Source: Tengunoibacter tsumagoiensis
GTDB lineage: Bacteria; Chloroflexota; Ktedonobacteria; Ktedonobacterales; Ktedonobacteraceae
Reading direction: 5' to 3'
DNA: 64,000 nt
NCBI RefSeq assembly: GCF_003967535.1
Contig: NZ_BIFR01000001.1
Location: 1,045,493-1,109,492 of the forward strand
Under the pieces are notes generated by a model that was not told the DNA's origin, made no database searches, and saw nothing but the letters and a program-made list of their open reading frames with translations. Below, in pieces: positions 1-8,978 of the stretch. The position numbers and the translations under genes were made by a program. How positions within the stretch are numbered: position 1 is the stretch's first letter; each line of letters starts with the position of its first letter.

Positions 1-309
1 TCAGTTATTAGTATCATATTTTCCTTGATTGCTTTATTAATCCTCAGAATATATACATCAGTTCCAGGAACATTATTTAATTTAAAATTTGATGTGGAAT
101 TATATAATAGAATGGGGATTCTTTTTTTAATTTTTTCGCCACTTGCGTTTATACTTAGCATTATTGCATTGATATTAGCAAGCAAAGGGAAATCACGTGT
201 TCAGATCTGGCTGGCAATAGTAGCTTTGCTGGTGTCGTGTATTCCACTTAGCCTGGAGCTCCTCTGGGTGGTATTTCTCCTTGAGGTTGGTAGAGGAGGG
301 CTGGAGTAG
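1..309 (+). CDS. small hydrophobic membrane protein, cut by the window edge
   Basis: The reading frame is open to the first base of the window, so the N-terminus is probably missing; a TTG at 25 is the first start-like codon but has no convincing ribosome binding site. The visible residues form about three hydrophobic segments separated by a short charged loop (ASKGKSR), which fits an inner-membrane protein of about 100 residues or the end of a larger one. I do not recognise the family. The 180 bases between its stop and the next gene hold nothing I can identify. Confidence 0.5.
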   Translation, partial: SVISIIFSLIALLILRIYTSVPGTLFNLKFDVELYNRMGILFLIFSPLAFILSIIALILASKGKSRVQIWLAIVALLVSCIPLSLELLWVVFLLEVGRGGLE

Positions 310-491
310 CCAGGGATTGTGGGCTTTAAGTGTGTGTCAGCGAACGGTGAAATGAAATGCTCTGAGCTTTTTGTATAAAATTTGACGTTTGTAGGTATAG
401 AGTTTATAATCACTCGGATAGCTATCATTTTTTTTCGGGAGACCACGCCTGCTTCTGTCCCCCTGCATAAATCTTTAAGGAAATAAGTACA

Positions 492-1910
492 ATGCCAAAA
501 CTGTATGGATGGGTGCGTGAAGTAGTGCCCGAAAGTCCCGCCGATCGTGCTGGCCTACAACCCGGTGACCTCATTCGTACCTTGAATGGTCATCTGATTC
601 GTGATCTTGTCGATTATCGCTTCTATATTGCCGAAGAAGATCTGCTGATTGGTTATGATCGTCAGCAGGAGCAGCACGAGGTTCGCATTACCAAAGATAT
701 TGACGAGAACCTTGGTGTTTTATTTGGTGAAGAGCCCGCTCCTTTTATTCGTCAGTGCGCGAATAAGTGTGTTTTTTGCTTTATCGATGGCCTTCCTCAG
801 CGCCATTCCTCTCAACCCGGCCTTCCTCATGGCATGCGTTCATCGCTCTATATTAAAGATGATGATTACCGCTATTCGTTCCTGTTTGGTAATTTCGTCA
901 CGCTCACAAATTTGAAAGAGTTGGATTGGCAGCGGTTGGATGAGCAGAAGCTAACGCCTCTCTATGTCTCTGTGCACACGACGAATCCAGAGCTGCGCCG
1001 CAAGACAGTGGATGGACCACGTGCTGGCGAGATTTTAGAGCATATTGAGCGCCTGGGAACCATGGGTATCACCTGTCATACCCAGTTAGTCCTCTTGCCT
1101 GGCATCAATGATGGTGAAGAGCTTGACCGCAGCATTCGTGATCTCATTGAGAGACGACCAATTGTGGAATCAATCTCAGCGGTCCCCGTTGGGCTCACCA
1201 AATACAATAACATGATTAAAGTGGGTGAGCTTCCCAATCTGCGCCACTATACCGCAGAAGAGGCCAATGCCGTCATTGATCAGGTCGAGGTCTATCAGCG
1301 GCGCTTTGAAGCCGAGAATCCCGATGGCTATCCATTCGTTTTCCTCTCGGATGAATGGTACTTTATCACCGGTCGTGAGTTTCCCTCTGCCCGCCATTAT
1401 GGCAATTATGCTCAGATTGAAAATGGCGTTGGTATGACACGCTTCTTGATCGATCAATGGGCCCGCACACGTCGCCGCCTGCCTTCAGCGATGCCCGAGC
1501 CGAAACGCGTGGTGATTGGTACCAGTACCATGGCCGCGCCAGTGATCGAGCAAATAGGCAAAGATCTGCGTCAGATTGTTGACCTGGATGTACAGGTGCT
1601 GCCAATCGTGAATAAGTTCTTTGGGTCTGAGACCACGGTTGCGGGTCTGCTCTGTGGACAGGACGTCATTGATGCCTTGATGGCGCAGGAGCAGCGTGCT
1701 GACCTGATTCTTCTTCCGCGTGTAATGTTAGACAATGAGGGGACGCGTTTCCTTGATGATATTACAGTAGAGGAGTTCAAAGAGAAGTTTTTGCCAGCCC
1801 GCGTAGAGTTTGTGCGGAACGCGCAAGAGACTATCGATGCAGTGCGAGCTCTGGCTGGTATCTCCACTGGCCGCGAACGTAAACTGGTGCGGGTACAATC
1901 GCGCCTTTAA
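492..1910 (+). CDS. DUF512 family protein (PDZ-like + radical SAM + DUF512)
   Basis: A 472-residue protein with a PDZ-like N-terminus (residues 1-60, with SPADRAGLQPGD typical of the peptide-binding loop), then a cysteine cluster C89-x3-C93-x2-C96 (CANKCVFC) of the radical-SAM type that would bind a 4Fe-4S cluster. A long C-terminal part (about 260-460) matches what is known of DUF512. The family is widespread in Firmicutes and Chloroflexota, often near the GTPase Der, but its reaction is unknown. The ATG at 492 follows AAGGA at a slightly long distance. It stands alone: the next gene, bioY, is convergent. Family assignment is strong; function is not assigned. Confidence 0.9.
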   Translation: MPKLYGWVREVVPESPADRAGLQPGDLIRTLNGHLIRDLVDYRFYIAEEDLLIGYDRQQEQHEVRITKDIDENLGVLFGEEPAPFIRQCANKCVFCFIDGLPQRHSSQPGLPHGMRSSLYIKDDDYRYSFLFGNFVTLTNLKELDWQRLDEQKLTPLYVSVHTTNPELRRKTVDGPRAGEILEHIERLGTMGITCHTQLVLLPGINDGEELDRSIRDLIERRPIVESISAVPVGLTKYNNMIKVGELPNLRHYTAEEANAVIDQVEVYQRRFEAENPDGYPFVFLSDEWYFITGREFPSARHYGNYAQIENGVGMTRFLIDQWARTRRRLPSAMPEPKRVVIGTSTMAAPVIEQIGKDLRQIVDLDVQVLPIVNKFFGSETTVAGLLCGQDVIDALMAQEQRADLILLPRVMLDNEGTRFLDDITVEEFKEKFLPARVEFVRNAQETIDAVRALAGISTGRERKLVRVQSRL

Positions 1911-1980
1911 GCAAAGAGTATGATTGGGCCGCTTAGCTGGCCCAATCATACTCGATCAACCCTGGTTATAGATGCCTGAT

Positions 1981-2586
1981 TTACTTCTGCTTACGCACGC
2001 GAGCCAGACTCCAGGCAGTGGGAAGCAGAATAGCTGCAATTGCAACTTTGATCAGATCACCCGGAATGAAAGGGAGAACGGCCATAGTGAAGGCTTGATT
2101 GAAGGTCACATGGGCAACCAGCGCAAACCAGGACATGCCAAAGGCGTAGATAATGACCGATCCAGGCAACATAGCCAGAACCGATGTCAGAATGCTCCGA
2201 TCCAATCCTCGCTCACAGAGCAGTCCAACCACAAAGCTAGCTACAAGCATACCCCAGAGATAGCCCGCACTGGCTGCAACAAATAGATAGTGCACACCAC
2301 CGCCCATTGAGAAGACAGGCAGCCCCACGGCCCCCTCTGCAAGATACAGCAAAAATGCCAGACTGGCGCGCTTGCTGCCCAGCGCCGCCGCCGCAAGGAG
2401 CACAACCAGCGTCTGTAGCGTTAGCAAGATGGGTGTAAAAGGCAGCGGCAAGCTCAGGTGAGCGGATAAGGCCAGAAGCAGGCTGGTGCCGATCACCAGG
2501 GCCGCATCCTTTACCAGATTGCTTGTGCGAGAAGGGCGTGCAGGAACCAGCTGATCAATAATAGTTGAAGAACGTGAGATAGCCAT
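1981..2586 (-). CDS. bioY: BioY-type biotin transporter substrate-binding component
   Basis: A 201-residue, very hydrophobic protein with about six membrane segments. The segment LPFTPILLTLQTL and the later glycine-rich loop GLPVFSMGGG are characteristic of BioY, the S-component of ECF-type biotin transporters, which captures biotin in the membrane. No adjacent BioM/BioN genes are present, so it may act alone or use a shared energising module elsewhere (inference). The minus-strand start is preceded by AGGAGTTATT. A TATAAT lies about 55 bases further upstream (2642-2647 on the minus strand), but no clear -35 box was seen and no BirA-type operator was recognised. Confidence 0.9.
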   Translation of the reverse strand: MAISRSSTIIDQLVPARPSRTSNLVKDAALVIGTSLLLALSAHLSLPLPFTPILLTLQTLVVLLAAAALGSKRASLAFLLYLAEGAVGLPVFSMGGGVHYLFVAASAGYLWGMLVASFVVGLLCERGLDRSILTSVLAMLPGSVIIYAFGMSWFALVAHVTFNQAFTMAVLPFIPGDLIKVAIAAILLPTAWSLARVRKQK

Positions 2587-2769
2587 GAATAATAACTCCT
2601 ATAATTGCATATGACTGCATTGCTAGAATAATGTAAGAGTTATTATACATCGTTTTTGCCACGTATTAAAAGTGGAATCCAGAGATAGTGAGAGATTGAC
2701 CTGTGCGCCGACAACGTCAGACGCGCAGGAACCGCCCAATTGTTGGATTGAGAAGCTCCTGCGGCGATA

Positions 2770-3447
2770 TCATGCCAGGACTTCGACACTATCATTGCGT
2801 GGATCATTCACCAGGCGAGAGACAGGTCGAGCGACCATAGCAGACGAGGGATAGGGCTTGAGCAAATGAAGCAAAGCCTGCTCATCATGCATTCTGGGGT
2901 CAATCCAGGCATCTCTCGCCTCTCGTGGGAGCAGAACTGGCATGCGATTATGAATGGATTGCATCAGTTCATTTGGCTCCGTCGTAATAATTGTGCAGGT
3001 ACGTACCGCCTGCCCAGTTGAATCCTTCCATACATCCCACAGTCCTGCGAAGGCAAACGGCTCCTGATCTTCTAATGTGATATACATGGGAGTCTTATGC
3101 TTTGAGCCCGCCTCTTGAGACCACTCATAAAAGCCATCGGCAACAATTAAGCAGCGTTTAGAATGAAGTAAGCGTTTAAAGCTAGGTTTCTCGGCCAGTG
3201 TCTCTGCTCGCGCATTGATCATTTTTGAGCCAATGCTCTCTTCTTTTGCCCAGGAAGGGATCAGGCCCCATCTGAGAAAATCTAATTGTGGCTCTTCCTG
3301 GTTGAGGATTGCCACAATATCCTGCGTGGGCGCAATATTGTAGTGCGCTGAGAGCTTAAAGGATGCAGGGACCTTCACCATTCGTGGATTAAGAATAGTT
3401 TGAGCGATTGTCTGAGCATCATGGGAAAGAGTAAAACGGCCACACAT
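2770..3447 (-). CDS. yedK: SRAP domain protein (YedK/HMCES-like abasic-site crosslink protein)
   Basis: A 225-residue SOS-response-associated peptidase (SRAP) protein. The family covalently caps abasic sites in single-stranded DNA through the alpha-amine and thiol of Cys2. All expected residues are visible: Cys2 in MCGRF, N78 in NARAE, E108 in FYEW and H166 in HNRMP. I place the start at 3447 and not two codons upstream: the AGGAGG sits six bases before this ATG but directly abuts the upstream one, and the mechanism needs Cys at position 2 after Met removal. It is a single gene; no LexA-like box was identified by eye in the short divergent region. Confidence 0.93.
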   Translation of the reverse strand: MCGRFTLSHDAQTIAQTILNPRMVKVPASFKLSAHYNIAPTQDIVAILNQEEPQLDFLRWGLIPSWAKEESIGSKMINARAETLAEKPSFKRLLHSKRCLIVADGFYEWSQEAGSKHKTPMYITLEDQEPFAFAGLWDVWKDSTGQAVRTCTIITTEPNELMQSIHNRMPVLLPREARDAWIDPRMHDEQALLHLLKPYPSSAMVARPVSRLVNDPRNDSVEVLA

Positions 3448-3671
3448 AGCCATCCTCCTTATGAATGATTATTCTTAGACTCATTCTATGAATATACCAT
3501 CTGCATCATTGCTATTCTTTTTTGCCCTGCCCGAGACGGTCATCTCGCCCCAGACAGTCTGCTGCGAATGGAGATCCTATAAAACTTTTATCCTGTTCAA
3601 GAGAAGGATGTGATGTTTTTTTAACTTCAGCGATTATGCAAGTGAGATCTCAAACAGACAAAGAGGAGCTG

Positions 3672-4196
3672 ATGTATCAGAATACAACGATCAAAGATAC
3701 TTCTGGAGCATGGCTTTATCAACGTTTCTCCTCACCTATCTTTGCTTATCTCTTGCGTCAGATTTCTGTGCGTGAGGATGCCGAGGACCTTCTTGTCGAA
3801 GTGTTTCTCGCAGCACTCGAGCGTCCACAGTTTTTTCAACTGAGCGAACCAGAGCAGCAGGCCTGGCTGTGGCGGGTAGCGCGTAACAAAGCGGTCGATT
3901 ATTACCGTAGGCAGCGTCGTCGCCCACAGCTTCCCCTGATGAAGATAGAGGAGAATACCTACACTGATGATAACGAAGCTCCAGAGCAGATGTATCTGCA
4001 ACAAGAAGAGTTTGGCGTGCTGCGCCAGCATCTCCAGAAACTTCCGCTCCGGCAGCAGGAGCTCTTACTTTTACGTTTTGGCCATGGACTTACCTGTGGT
4101 GAAATTGCCCAGATACAACAGCGAAGCGAAGGATCGGTTCGCATGCTTCTCTCGCGAACATTAAAGGTTCTACGATCAATTTATACTCGTAAGTAA
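3672..4196 (+). CDS. RNA polymerase sigma-70 family (ECF-type) factor
   Basis: A 174-residue two-domain sigma factor. Residues about 18-82 form region 2 (AYLLRQISVREDAEDLLVEVF, with the DAEDL helix and the W-R-VARNKAVDYYRR DNA-contact helix). Residues about 112-170 form region 4 with a helix-turn-helix (LTCGEIAQIQQRSEGSVR). I chose the ATG at 3672 because AGAGGAG lies just upstream and the conserved domains begin right after it; the frame is open further upstream. It ends 13 bases before the membrane propeller gene and is surely cotranscribed with it, which suggests that the propeller protein controls it (inference). A similar pair lies at 18043-20101. Confidence 0.9.
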   Translation: MYQNTTIKDTSGAWLYQRFSSPIFAYLLRQISVREDAEDLLVEVFLAALERPQFFQLSEPEQQAWLWRVARNKAVDYYRRQRRRPQLPLMKIEENTYTDDNEAPEQMYLQQEEFGVLRQHLQKLPLRQQELLLLRFGHGLTCGEIAQIQQRSEGSVRMLLSRTLKVLRSIYTRK

Positions 4197-4209
4197 AAGA
4201 GGATTTGTG

Positions 4210-5799
4210 ATGGACAATAATGATGATCAGTATCAAGAGATAGACTCTGGCCCTCACAGTCTTCCTGAAGAGCGCCAACTGTTTCAATCGCTCTCGCTCT
4301 ATTATCAATCATATGCCGACCAGAATCGAGAGTCTTTAGAGGCTGCCTGGCAACGTATCCAGCAGCGGCAGTTCTCTCGCACGACCAAAAATAATTTACA
4401 AGAAGAAATGCATACGGAAAGGATTATCTCTATGCAGTCACGAGTTCAGCAAAAGAAAGATCGCAGCCGCTGGCAGCGGCCAGTAAGCCAGCTCATCGCC
4501 GTGGCCTTGATAGGGATCATTGTTGGGAGCCTGGCGATTGTGCTTAATCTTTCCTCTCACAAAAGATCTCATATTACTCAGCACAATTCTACAAGCACCG
4601 CTGGCAGCCCCTCCGCCTCAACAGGCAGCCCCTCTGCCTCAACGAGACCCCCACAAGTAGAACAGCCTTCTGGTATCTATATTACGTCAGAAGAAACGGC
4701 TAATCAATTTGCTGTCAGCCGCCTCGACAAAACGACCCATGCCATCATCTGGAAACATCTGGTTGGCAGTATCAATTCGAAGCTAACCGTTACCTCCGAT
4801 GCTGTGTATGTCAGTGGATATGATCAGACAAACGCGTATGTCTTTGCTTTAAATGTGAAAGATGGTAGTGAACGCTGGCATGTTCAACTGGGTTCGTTGA
4901 ATGTGGGTCTTCCGGGCTCTTTCTCCGAGCCTCTGGGCTTTCTGACCCGACCAGCAGAAGCTGGAGGAAGCGTCTATGTGCAGCAGCGCTCCGGCAAGCT
5001 TTTCTCGCTCGATGCTCAGACTGGACAGATAAATTGGAGTTATGATGCTCAGAAGATAGCATTTTATGATGGAACGATCTATGATCCAGCCTCGGTCTCA
5101 GTTGTCAATGGGGTTGTGTATAGTGGTGTTCTCAACTTGCTGTTTGCCGTTGATGCCAAAAGTGGCAAGCAGCTTTGGCGCCAGGAGGTTGAGAGCGATC
5201 AGATCGTCACCTCGCCAGTTGTGGACAATAAGATGGTCTATCTCGCCTCTGCCTCAGCGAGTAAGCATGTTGGTGGTCAGAAGTTGACTGGCTATGTCTA
5301 TGCTTTCGGGGCTCAAGATGGGCAAAAACGTTGGACCCATGCAGCCGATAGCTGGATTCTGAGCGATCCTGTAGTAGCGAATGGCCGTGTCTACTATGGT
5401 AGCTATGGCTTTACCGTAACGGCTCTGGATGCCGCTACTGGTAAGGATATATGGAACTATCCTCTTGGTGGTGAAGTGTTTGCCTCACCCATTGTCGATA
5501 ATGGCGTGGTCTATGTTCAGGCGGAAGGGAATGCCACTCCTGGCAAGCAAAATACGGCTCCCAGCGAAGTGTTTGCCCTGAAGGCCGAGGATGGTGCGTT
5601 GATCTGGAAGCAACAGACAGGATCTACTCCAGAAGCTGTGCAGGATGGCATTATCTATAGTAGTGACTTTCCTCGTACCCTGGCAACCTTTAACGCAAGC
5701 GATGGTTCAATGAACTGGACTATTCAGGTGGGCGCTGATCTCCTGGATAAACTGAATAATCACGTTGGCTCTGCCCCTGAGATCGTTGTTATTCCTTAG
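4210..5799 (+). CDS. single-TM protein with extracytoplasmic PQQ-like beta-propeller (candidate anti-sigma/sensor)
   Basis: A 529-residue protein. The N-terminal 90 residues are charged and helical and lack an obvious zinc-binding anti-sigma motif. A membrane helix follows at about 93-114 (IAVALIGIIVGSLAIVL), then a Ser/Thr/Pro-rich linker with a repeated GSPSAST, then PQQ-like propeller blades from about 150 to the end (repeated ALDAATGKDIWNYPL and FALNVKDGSERW patterns). ATG 4210 is chosen over GTG 4207 because AGAGGA is six bases upstream of it. The gene directly follows a sigma factor. The topology, cytoplasmic N-terminus plus outside propeller, fits a transmembrane regulator of that sigma factor, but this is inference; it could also be an envelope assembly protein. 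Confidence 0.8.
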   Translation: MDNNDDQYQEIDSGPHSLPEERQLFQSLSLYYQSYADQNRESLEAAWQRIQQRQFSRTTKNNLQEEMHTERIISMQSRVQQKKDRSRWQRPVSQLIAVALIGIIVGSLAIVLNLSSHKRSHITQHNSTSTAGSPSASTGSPSASTRPPQVEQPSGIYITSEETANQFAVSRLDKTTHAIIWKHLVGSINSKLTVTSDAVYVSGYDQTNAYVFALNVKDGSERWHVQLGSLNVGLPGSFSEPLGFLTRPAEAGGSVYVQQRSGKLFSLDAQTGQINWSYDAQKIAFYDGTIYDPASVSVVNGVVYSGVLNLLFAVDAKSGKQLWRQEVESDQIVTSPVVDNKMVYLASASASKHVGGQKLTGYVYAFGAQDGQKRWTHAADSWILSDPVVANGRVYYGSYGFTVTALDAATGKDIWNYPLGGEVFASPIVDNGVVYVQAEGNATPGKQNTAPSEVFALKAEDGALIWKQQTGSTPEAVQDGIIYSSDFPRTLATFNASDGSMNWTIQVGADLLDKLNNHVGSAPEIVVIP

Positions 5800-5864
5800 T
5801 AGATGTAAAAGTAAATGTAAAAGTAGCTACAAACGTAGTTAAAATAGACAAAAATAAATGCAAA

Positions 5865-5915
5865 AACTTATCAACCTGTGAGACCGCTTAAAACGGCCTT
5901 ACAGGTTGATAAGTT
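5865..5915. terminator. 15-bp perfect inverted repeat, probable terminator
   Basis: Arms 5865-5879 and 5901-5915 are perfectly complementary over 15 bases (ACTTATCAACCTGT core). An inner imperfect stem (AGACCG/CGGCCT) gives a stem of about 21 pairs with a small A-rich loop. It follows the propeller gene by 65 bases. There is no T-tract, so it may be a U-less terminator or an mRNA-stabilising end. The 360-base gap 5800-6161 otherwise holds only the small frame described next. Confidence 0.6.
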
Positions 5916-6044
5916 CTCCATGAGAGAAGGGTTTGACACTGAAGGACTCTCGAAAACTAAATTATCCCAGAAGTGGTATGGCCAGCTAGCCATGCCGCTC
6001 TTGACTTCGTTTGCTATAATAGACGAGGTAGTCGGATTACTCCA

Positions 6045-6158
6045 ATGAGTCCACCAGTTTTCTTGCATATCCCCCCTCCTGGTAGCTCGCTCGATTTTCC
6101 CCTTGAGTGCGAGGACCATGTTCTGTTACACATTGTAGTGGACTTGGTGAAGGAGTAG
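6045..6158 (+). CDS. possible 37-residue upstream ORF, coupled to the MFS gene
   Basis: ATG at 6045 opens a 37-codon frame (MSPPVFLHIPPPGSS...) whose stop overlaps the AAGGAG ribosome binding site of the following MFS gene. The start has no good ribosome binding site of its own, and I recognise no domain. It could be a leader peptide, a remnant of a regulator, or chance. It is listed because its stop codon is positioned as in translational coupling. Confidence 0.25.
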   Translation: MSPPVFLHIPPPGSSLDFPLECEDHVLLHIVVDLVKE

Positions 6159-6161
6159 CTC

Positions 6162-7451
6162 GTGTTTGCCTTACTTTCCCAGCGAAACTTTTGTCTCCTG
6201 TGGGTCGCACATACCCTCTCTATTCTCGGTGACTATGTGTTCTTCATTGCCATTACGTTCTGGGTCTATGAACAAACTGGCTCCGCATCTGCTACAGCAG
6301 CTGTGCTCATCGTCTCGACGGTTCCCGGCATTCTTTTCGCTCCTCTTGCGGGCGTTCTCGTCGATCGGTGGGAGCGCCGAAGTATTATGCTTGCCGTCGA
6401 GAGCGCTCGCGCCGTACTCTTTCTGGCACTGCTCGGTACCATCTTCGTGCAGCCGCACACACTCTGGCCCATCTACGTCGTCGGGTTTCTCCAGTCGGCA
6501 CTCGCCACCTTCTTCTGGTCAGCGCGGGGTGCGCTGCTTCCCCAGATGATTGAACCGCCCTCGCTCCTGGTTGCCAATGCGTTGTATATGGTGAGCGATG
6601 GCGCTGTGCGTGTCATTGCTCCATCCCTGAGTGCATTCATCCTGCTGAACTTCGGACCTCCAGGCGTTGTCACTATTGATGCAACAACCTTTCTCATCTC
6701 AGTGGGAAGTATCTGTCTGCTGACCTCTATTCCTCTACAGGATATTGAAGTAGCATCTTCATCAGAGGATATTCCACGACCGTCTCAGATCGTTGATGTT
6801 CCCGCAAAGAGAGAGCAGAGGACACAGATGACCGGCAATGCCAATCATCATGTTCGTGGACTGCTCATGCTTGGATCAATCGTTGCATACACAGCAGGCA
6901 CCCTCTCTATTCTCTTTCCGGTCTTTGTGCGGACAATGCTCTCTGCAGGACCATTGGCCTTTGGGTGGATACTGACCGCACAGGCGATTGGTGAAGGTGC
7001 AATGAGTCTCCTCCTGGGGCGAATACCTCCACGGCGTGGGCGATTCGCAGGAATCGGCATTGTCTCAGGAGGTCTTGCTGTTGGAGGATTCGTACTCATG
7101 CTCATTGTCTCCATCCACACGCTGTTTTCCAGTCTGCTGTTGAACCTGATCTTTGGTGCAATGACGGCTGCGGTAACTCTTCAACTCCTCACCTTGCTCC
7201 AACAGCGTGTTGCCAATCGCTTCCTTGGCCGTACACTGGCAACCTACACTGCCGCTCAGGCCCTGGCACAGGTAGGAGGTATGGGCATCGCCAGTGCTAC
7301 TTTTGCCCACATCGGCCTGCTGTGGCTCATGATGTTCGACGGGGCTCTGTACCTCCTGGGAAGTGGTCTTGCATGGATAGTGCTTACAGGTCATGACGAT
7401 TCTGGCCTGCGGAAGAGCGAAAAGATCCACCAAAAATACCCGGAGAGGTAG
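6162..7451 (+). CDS. MFS transporter (drug/siderophore-exporter type)
   Basis: A 429-residue integral membrane protein with about 12 hydrophobic segments. The N-terminal half carries the MFS loop 2-3 signature LAGVLVDRWERR and the start FALLSQRNFCLLW seen in the MFS_3/EntS-like and macrolide-efflux groups, which export small molecules using the proton gradient. Start is GTG at 6162, six bases after AAGGAG. A hydrophilic loop of about 30 residues (SSSEDIPRPSQ onward) separates the halves, as is usual. The substrate cannot be read from the sequence. The gene is bracketed by two different long perfect palindromes (5865-5915 and 7521-7581), so it is probably transcribed alone. Confidence 0.88.
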   Translation: MFALLSQRNFCLLWVAHTLSILGDYVFFIAITFWVYEQTGSASATAAVLIVSTVPGILFAPLAGVLVDRWERRSIMLAVESARAVLFLALLGTIFVQPHTLWPIYVVGFLQSALATFFWSARGALLPQMIEPPSLLVANALYMVSDGAVRVIAPSLSAFILLNFGPPGVVTIDATTFLISVGSICLLTSIPLQDIEVASSSEDIPRPSQIVDVPAKREQRTQMTGNANHHVRGLLMLGSIVAYTAGTLSILFPVFVRTMLSAGPLAFGWILTAQAIGEGAMSLLLGRIPPRRGRFAGIGIVSGGLAVGGFVLMLIVSIHTLFSSLLLNLIFGAMTAAVTLQLLTLLQQRVANRFLGRTLATYTAAQALAQVGGMGIASATFAHIGLLWLMMFDGALYLLGSGLAWIVLTGHDDSGLRKSEKIHQKYPER

Positions 7452-7520
7452 CGGACCAGATGAGATCCAGGGGCGTTCGTCAGGGGGAGGAATAGTCTTT
7501 TCCCTCTGTCTATGAATTCA

Positions 7521-7581
7521 CGCTAGCTATCTGGAAAAGAGAGAGAAACATCGTAAGCATCTCTTTTCCAGATAGCTAGCG
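7521..7581. terminator. 21-bp perfect inverted repeat, probable (bidirectional) terminator
   Basis: Arms 7521-7541 and 7561-7581 are perfect inverted repeats over 21 bases (each carries CGCTAGCTATCTGG) around a 19-base loop. It lies 70 bases after the MFS stop. No T-tract follows. Perfect symmetry at this length is unusual for an ordinary terminator; a recent palindromic insertion is the alternative. Confidence 0.6.
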
Positions 7582-7704
7582 AAACCCGTCTTCGATTTTC
7601 CTGCAACATCTTTCACCATGCTAAAGCTTGTCTCATTTTAGACAAAAATACTATACTATAAGTGCATAACATTGTTCAAAAATCATGAGATGAAAGGTCA
7701 TTGT

Positions 7705-8433
7705 ATGTTGACAGATGTAGAGCAGCGTAACAAGGCTTCTCGACAAAAACTCTTGTCCCTCTGGCAGGTATGGCAGTGGCCGATCTTTGCTCTTGGTATT
7801 ATTGCTGTGTTCATCTGGTCGCAGTGGCAGCAGGAGGTACAGAATCTTACCATCAACCAGCAGCAACAGCAGGCAGCGCAATTGGTTGCCCTTGATCAGC
7901 AGCATGAGACGGCCCTCCAGAATTATCTTCAGACAATCTCAGACCTCATGGCCCATGATAAACTTCTCCAGGCCCCGAATGGCGATGCGGCAAGGACTGT
8001 GGCGCAGGCACGAACCTATGAGATCTTTCGGACCCTTGATCCCGCTCGTAAGGCCACGGTGCTCCGTTTCCTCAATGAGACCCGCTTAATCAACAATGAC
8101 TATCATATCGTTGCCCTGACCGATGTCGATGCTCAAAAAGCCTCCCTGGCCCATATTGACCTCAGCGATACTGCTTTGACTGGTTGTTTGCTTAAAGGAG
8201 CTGATCTACAGGGCGCCAATCTGAGCAATGCGACCCTGATCTTTGTCAATTTCCAGGGAGCCAATCTACAGGGAGCCGACCTGCATTCAGCAGACATGCA
8301 TAATGTGGACCTCACAGGAGCGAATCTGCAAGGAGCCAACTTAAAAGATGTCCAGGGCTTGAACGATAGTCAGTTAGCCAGAGCGAAATCTCTTGCAGGT
8401 GCTACGATGCCAAACGGCTCGCTTCATTCGTAA
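7705..8433 (+). CDS. membrane-anchored pentapeptide repeat protein
   Basis: A 242-residue protein. Residues 23-39 form a membrane helix (WPIFALGIIAVFIWSQW) and about 41-75 are Gln-rich and likely coiled coil. A helical stretch follows, and residues about 145-225 are pentapeptide repeats of the A(D/N)LxG type (GADLQGANLSNATL, GANLQGADL), which fold as a right-handed quadrilateral beta-helix. ATG 7705 is chosen because AAAGG lies seven bases upstream; an upstream TTG frame has no such site. Function is unknown: similar proteins are frequent in Ktedonobacteria and cyanobacteria. The topology is one TM with the repeats on one side of the membrane. A short HTH gene follows, 50 bases away. Confidence 0.85.
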   Translation: MLTDVEQRNKASRQKLLSLWQVWQWPIFALGIIAVFIWSQWQQEVQNLTINQQQQQAAQLVALDQQHETALQNYLQTISDLMAHDKLLQAPNGDAARTVAQARTYEIFRTLDPARKATVLRFLNETRLINNDYHIVALTDVDAQKASLAHIDLSDTALTGCLLKGADLQGANLSNATLIFVNFQGANLQGADLHSADMHNVDLTGANLQGANLKDVQGLNDSQLARAKSLAGATMPNGSLHS

Positions 8434-8482
8434 GAAAAGAGAGTGTCATGATGTGAGGACAAAAAGAAAGCGAGTGTTAGAG

Positions 8483-8740
8483 ATGGACTATACCCTTGAG
8501 GGAAGTGTTTATAATCGAATTGCGGCTATACGTGCTGAGCGAGGTCTGGAGCGCTCTACAGTTGCCGATGCTGTAGGGATAAGCCCACAACAACTGGGGT
8601 ATATTGAACATAAGCGGATAGTGCCTTCTCTGGAGCTCGCTTTGCGCTTGAGCGCCTATCTGATGGTGCCCATGGAGCAGCTTTTTGGACTGCAACCTTT
8701 CCCCTCTCCAGAGCATGAGAGAACCTTCAAATTGCTCTAA
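8483..8740 (+). CDS. XRE-family helix-turn-helix regulator
   Basis: An 85-residue protein that is almost entirely a Cro/C1-type HTH domain (NRIAAIRAERGLERSTVADA, then VGISPQQLGYIEHKRIVPSL, then LALRLSAYLMVPMEQLF), as in transcriptional regulators of the XRE family. No sensor domain is present. ATG 8483 is taken as the start; GTG 8474 in the same frame is an alternative, and neither has a strong ribosome binding site. It lies just after the pentapeptide gene on the same strand, perhaps in one transcript. Its target is unknown. Confidence 0.85.
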   Translation: MDYTLEGSVYNRIAAIRAERGLERSTVADAVGISPQQLGYIEHKRIVPSLELALRLSAYLMVPMEQLFGLQPFPSPEHERTFKLL

Positions 8741-8978
8741 AAAAGAGTATTGGAAACCTATTCTTAACCAGAAGTAGAGATTTTGCTGAATTCATGAAGC
8801 CAGGATTACTTTTTACGCATGCTTCTTTCTTTCTTTCATGGAACTATCGGAACCTGATACAATAGAGCTGTTGATGGGTGGGAATAAGTCAGTATGGAAG
8901 AGCAGATGAGCGAGCGAGAAGAGAAGCCTCTTCTTGTTGGGATGAATAGAGCCACGAAGTGAAGAGAGAGCAGGGAAT

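Noticed and set aside
2587..2690. Biotin operator or riboswitch upstream of bioY
   Set aside because: No BirA-type or BioR-type palindrome was seen, only a TATAAT without a -35 box.
5973..6044. Longer version of the frame upstream of the MFS gene
   Set aside because: The extra 24 codons have no ribosome binding site and no protein-like pattern; only the short form from 6045 is kept at low confidence.
8894..8962. 22-codon frame before the amidase
   Set aside because: It has no ribosome binding site, and there is no evidence of translation or coupling.
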